From: Streptomyces durmitorensis
Lineage (GTDB): Bacteria > Actinomycetota > Actinomycetes > Streptomycetales > Streptomycetaceae
Assembly: GCF_023498005.1 (NCBI RefSeq)
Contig: NZ_CP097289.1
Coordinates: forward strand, 992,001 to 1,056,000
Length of the DNA: 64,000 nucleotides
Reading direction: 5' to 3'
Part shown: positions 61,081 to 64,000 of the stretch, in pieces
Numbering within the stretch: position 1 is the first letter of the stretch
Layout: every line of letters starts with the position of its first letter
Translations under genes and position numbers: made by a program
The notes under the pieces: generated by a model
What the model was told of the DNA's origin: nothing
The model's database searches: none
What the model saw: only the letters and a program-made list of their open reading frames with translations

Positions 61081-62736
61081 CTACTTGGCGGCGAAGCCGT
61101 ACATCATGACCGTCTCCTTGCTCCCGGAGTACTGGGCGAGCAGGTCGGAGCTGACGAACAGCTTGTTGTGGTTGAAGACGAGTTCGGACCGCAGGGGAGA
61201 CAGCGTGCTGGGCCGGGTCGTGGCGTCGAGCAGCACCTTCTCCTGCTTCAGGGTCCTGCCGTCGAGGGAGACCACCTGGGTGACCGGGCTGCTCTTGTAG
61301 ACGAGGACGTTCCCGCCGTCCATCCGGATCGGGAAGATCGGCGAGTGGTCGCCCGCCGAGACCCGCTCCCCCGTGGTCTTCCCGGTGGCCAGGGAGAAGG
61401 CCACGATGTCGTTCGTCGAGGAGTACTCCTTGGCCCCGTCCCGCTGCTCGGTGGGGGCGTACAGCTTGCCGTTGCCCACCGTGATGCCCCGGCAGTCCTG
61501 GACGATGGAGGCGGTGCCGCACTCGTGCAGGTACTTGTCGTCGGGCAGCGCGATCCGCGTACGCCGGTCGCTGCCCTCGTCGAAGGCGAAGACGTCCGTC
61601 GCACCCGATCCGCTGATCTTTCCGGAGTCCACGGCGACGACCACCGGCTGGACGGAGATCACGCTGGGAGAGGTGACGCCGTCGGGGAGCTTGTGGCCGC
61701 CCTTCGACGCGCCCGTCCGCGGGTCCAGGATCTCGACGCGGTAGCGCTCCGAGCCGAACTCACCGCAGGAATTGACCGCCACCAGCCGCTTGCCGCCGGC
61801 GTAGCCGACGTCGTGGCACTTCTCCCCCTGCTTCGGCTCCCACAGGACCTTCCCGCTGCGCAGGTCGAACGCCGCGCCGCCGTACAGACCGCCGACCGCC
61901 GCCGTGTCACCGCTGATGGTGACCTGATTGAACACGGTCTTGTCCTTCTGGTAGCCGACGGTGATCGACTTCGTCCAGAGCTTCTCGCCGGTGTCCACGT
62001 CGAAGGCGGTGACCTCGGTGCACGCGTCCTTGAAGCCCCTGTCGTCGTGCACCTTGGACCCGGTGACGACGACGGCGATGTTGCCCTTGCCCAGGTCCGG
62101 GGAGCCCGCGCACGACTCCCCCGGCTTCGGCAGGCGCCAGAGCCCCTTCCCCGACGTGGCGTCGACGCCGACGATCGCTTCGACCGAGGCCTTCGCGTAC
62201 ACCTTGTCGGTGAGCCAGGACCCCTCCGCCTTCCAAGTGTTCTCCCCCTTGGGCAACTTGGGCTGCAGGGCCTTGGTCGTGAAGAAGGCCTTGGGATCCG
62301 CCGGCACCTTCTCCTTGGGCTTCTCGTACGTGGGCGCCGCGCCGTCGCCGCCCGGCTTGGCCGCGGTCTTGTCCTTCGAGCCGCCGCCGGACGAAGTGGC
62401 GTACCAGACTCCGCCGCCGACGATCAGGGCTGTCGCGGCGACGACGGAGACGACGATCGCGGTGCGGCGCCCCGGCCGTCTGCCTCCGCCGCCGCCCGGT
62501 GGCGGGGCGGGCAGCGGAGTCGGCTGATAGGGCTGAGGCGGACCGAAGCCACCGGGCGGCGGGGCCACGGGCGGGCCGAAGCCGGGGGGCTGCCCCTGCG
62601 AAGGCTGTCCCTGCGGCGACTGCCCCTGCGGCGGCGGGCCGAAGGCGCCCTGCGGGGGCGGGCCGAAGCCACCCTGCGCGGGCGGGCCCTGCGGGTACTG
62701 CGGGGACTGCTCAGGTGGCGGGGCGGGCTGCGTCAT
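61081..62736 (-). CDS. Membrane-anchored PQQ-like beta-propeller protein
   Basis: 551 aa. Cytoplasmic Pro/Gln/Gly-rich N-terminus (1-85), membrane helix about 93-113 (TAIVVSVVAATALIVGGGVW), then an extracellular beta-propeller with repeats such as DATSGKGLWRLPK, DVDTGEKLWTKSI, DLRSGKVLWEPKQ. PQQ ligands are not obvious; binding-protein-like role. Adjacent gene is a paralogue. Confidence 0.88.
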   Translation of the reverse strand: MTQPAPPPEQSPQYPQGPPAQGGFGPPPQGAFGPPPQGQSPQGQPSQGQPPGFGPPVAPPPGGFGPPQPYQPTPLPAPPPGGGGGRRPGRRTAIVVSVVAATALIVGGGVWYATSSGGGSKDKTAAKPGGDGAAPTYEKPKEKVPADPKAFFTTKALQPKLPKGENTWKAEGSWLTDKVYAKASVEAIVGVDATSGKGLWRLPKPGESCAGSPDLGKGNIAVVVTGSKVHDDRGFKDACTEVTAFDVDTGEKLWTKSITVGYQKDKTVFNQVTISGDTAAVGGLYGGAAFDLRSGKVLWEPKQGEKCHDVGYAGGKRLVAVNSCGEFGSERYRVEILDPRTGASKGGHKLPDGVTSPSVISVQPVVVAVDSGKISGSGATDVFAFDEGSDRRTRIALPDDKYLHECGTASIVQDCRGITVGNGKLYAPTEQRDGAKEYSSTNDIVAFSLATGKTTGERVSAGDHSPIFPIRMDGGNVLVYKSSPVTQVVSLDGRTLKQEKVLLDATTRPSTLSPLRSELVFNHNKLFVSSDLLAQYSGSKETVMMYGFAAK

Positions 62737-62847
62737 CGTGGCTCCACTGCTGGTGAGGGTGCTGGTACGGGTGCGGGTGCTGATACGGGTCTCTGCTGCG
62801 AGGCCGGGGCCTCATCGACGGGGGCACGGGGCGCCCGTCGACGGGCC

Positions 62848-64000
62848 TCACCGGGCGAAGGCGAGCATGCGGGCGTTGCCCTCCTCGCCCTTGCCGCCGT
62901 GGCTCTTGCCGGACAGACGCGTGGGCGTCACGAAGAACCGGCCGTCGGCGTACAGTGTGTTGCCGGCGTACATCCCGGCTTCCATGCCCTGGGCCGACGA
63001 GGTGTGCCGCAGCAGCACGTCCGGCTTGCCGCCACGGGGGCCGAACCGGACGGTCTGCCCGTTCTTGCCGTCCTGCGCCCGTGCGTAGCCGATCACCCCG
63101 GGCCGCGCCCCTCCGGCCACCGGCACCGGCGTGATCTGCCGCCCGCCCTCGACCGCACCGGTCCACTTGGGCTTTCCCGTGCCGAGGTCGAACGCGACGA
63201 TCTTGTTCGGGCCGAGGAGGCCGTCCTTGGGCTCGGTCGCCATATAGAGCGTGTCCGCGGCGACGGCGGCCCCCGGACAGTTCTGCACGCCCTCGCCGGA
63301 GTCTCCCGCCCCGGCGCACATCGCGAACTTGTGCGGCCCCTTGTCGACGCCGATCCAGGAGCGCTGCTTCCCCTTGTCGTCGACGGCGACGACGGCCCAC
63401 TTGTCCATCTCCTCGCGGTTCTGGACGACGACCACGGCGGGGTCGACGGAGTGGACCTTCTGGATGCTCCAGCCCTTCTTCGTCCGGTAGGTCCACTTGA
63501 CGTCGCCGGTGCGGGGGTCGAGCCTCTTGAGCCGGCCGTGGGTGCTGGGGCTGCCCGGCGCGCAGGACTCCACCTGGAGCAGCCGCGAGCCGCCCGCGAC
63601 GCCGTCGAGGGAGCAACCGCCCTCGCGCTCCCGCTCGGTCGTGAACAGCCGCTTGCCGTCCCCGATCCGGTAGGCGCGCATGGTGGCGCTCTGGTCGACC
63701 AGCACGGTGCCGCCGGTGATGGAGACGTGGGTCATGCTGGTGTCGTCCCAGAAGCCGTGGTCGACGAGCTCCTTGTGCCAGCCCTTCTCACCGGTCTTCA
63801 GATCGATCATCCGCAGCTGGTCGCAGGCCGTGTCCCGCTCGGACTTCCGCTTCGTGTACGCGACCACGACCTTGCCGTCCGGTGTGGGGTTCACCGGGGT
63901 GTCGCACACCGTGCCGGGCACCGAAACCGTCCATGCCTTGGTGCCGTCCGAGGTCCGGTAGCCGCTGACCTCGTCGTACTCGGCCTGGGCCACGATGCCG
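62848..64000 (-). CDS. Second PQQ-like beta-propeller (partial at right edge)
   Basis: At least 383 residues, open at the window end; the N-terminal anchor lies beyond. Propeller repeats: RTSDGTKAWTVSVPG, DLKTGEKGWHKELVD, DPRTGDVKWTYRTKK, DLGTGKPKWTGAVEG. Paralogue of the neighbour, 111 bases upstream of it in transcription. The gap carries GGGTGCTGGTACGGG-type repeats. Confidence 0.88.
   Translation of the reverse strand, partial: GIVAQAEYDEVSGYRTSDGTKAWTVSVPGTVCDTPVNPTPDGKVVVAYTKRKSERDTACDQLRMIDLKTGEKGWHKELVDHGFWDDTSMTHVSITGGTVLVDQSATMRAYRIGDGKRLFTTEREREGGCSLDGVAGGSRLLQVESCAPGSPSTHGRLKRLDPRTGDVKWTYRTKKGWSIQKVHSVDPAVVVVQNREEMDKWAVVAVDDKGKQRSWIGVDKGPHKFAMCAGAGDSGEGVQNCPGAAVAADTLYMATEPKDGLLGPNKIVAFDLGTGKPKWTGAVEGGRQITPVPVAGGARPGVIGYARAQDGKNGQTVRFGPRGGKPDVLLRHTSSAQGMEAGMYAGNTLYADGRFFVTPTRLSGKSHGGKGEEGNARMLAFAR

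Overview
The window is high-GC DNA with the coding style of Streptomyces or a close relative: GTG and TTG starts, WhiB, ANTAR, XRE/DUF5753 plus DUF397 modules, a subtilisin-inhibitor (SSI) protein, a tripeptidyl aminopeptidase and a gvpOAFGYZJLSK gas-vesicle set. It has two parts: an integrated phage-like element (1 to about 12.76 kb) and chromosomal backbone (12.76 to 64 kb). The backbone order (pfkA, tripeptidyl aminopeptidase, urease, biotin) resembles, from memory, the SCO12xx region of S. coelicolor.

Element (1-12.76 kb). The right end of a prophage or integrative element enters from the left edge. A tyrosine integrase (11417-12688) sits at the attachment end. Next to it is a lambda-like switch: a rightward XRE gene (10567) and a leftward small XRE gene (10367), separated by a control region with repeated TAGCGG boxes. 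Leftward follow an Xis-like HTH protein, a BRO/KilAC antirepressor and a run of small genes, most joined by ATGA/GTGA overlaps. Further on are a sliding-clamp (DnaN) homologue between two hairpins, a RecT/Bet annealing protein, small zinc-ribbon proteins and an ASCH-domain gene cut by the window edge. Insertion has truncated an MFS efflux gene (12758-13693); its MarR regulator is intact. The other half of the element and of the MFS gene should lie to the left of the window.

12.7-25.3 kb: MarR gene, acyl-CoA dehydrogenase with a divergent TetR gene, peptide deformylase, murT-gatD (lipid II amidation), pfkA, a CtaG-type membrane protein, an SSI-family inhibitor, PlsC-type acyltransferase, a YbaK-type deacylase and a secreted tripeptidyl aminopeptidase.

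25.4-35.5 kb: urease operon ureABCFGD on the minus strand (structural genes first), a TetR gene with a divergent membrane protein, an orphan Phd-type antitoxin, a winged-helix regulator, ANTAR and WhiB proteins, a Ppx/GppA phosphatase overlapping whiB tail to tail, and a PfpI/DJ-1 protein.

35.5-43 kb: complete gas-vesicle cluster on the minus strand, transcribed O-A-F-G-Y-Z-J-L-S-K with almost no gaps, preceded on the same strand by an amidase and a holin-like (DUF1469) membrane protein.

43.2-49.4 kb: a ClpP paralogue with a small companion gene, a c-di-AMP (ydaO-type) riboswitch ahead of a secreted NlpC/P60 hydrolase, a membrane protein, a LysE exporter with divergent LysR regulator, and a HATPase / XRE-DUF5753 / DUF397 module.

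49.4-64 kb: biotin genes (bioF leftward; bioB-bioA-bioD rightward), a methyltransferase, two glyoxalase-fold proteins, a Doc-like toxin/RHH antitoxin pair, a MacB-type ABC transporter, an F420-type luciferase-like oxidoreductase and two adjacent membrane-anchored PQQ-like beta-propeller genes, the last cut by the right edge. No tRNA, rRNA or CRISPR array was recognised.
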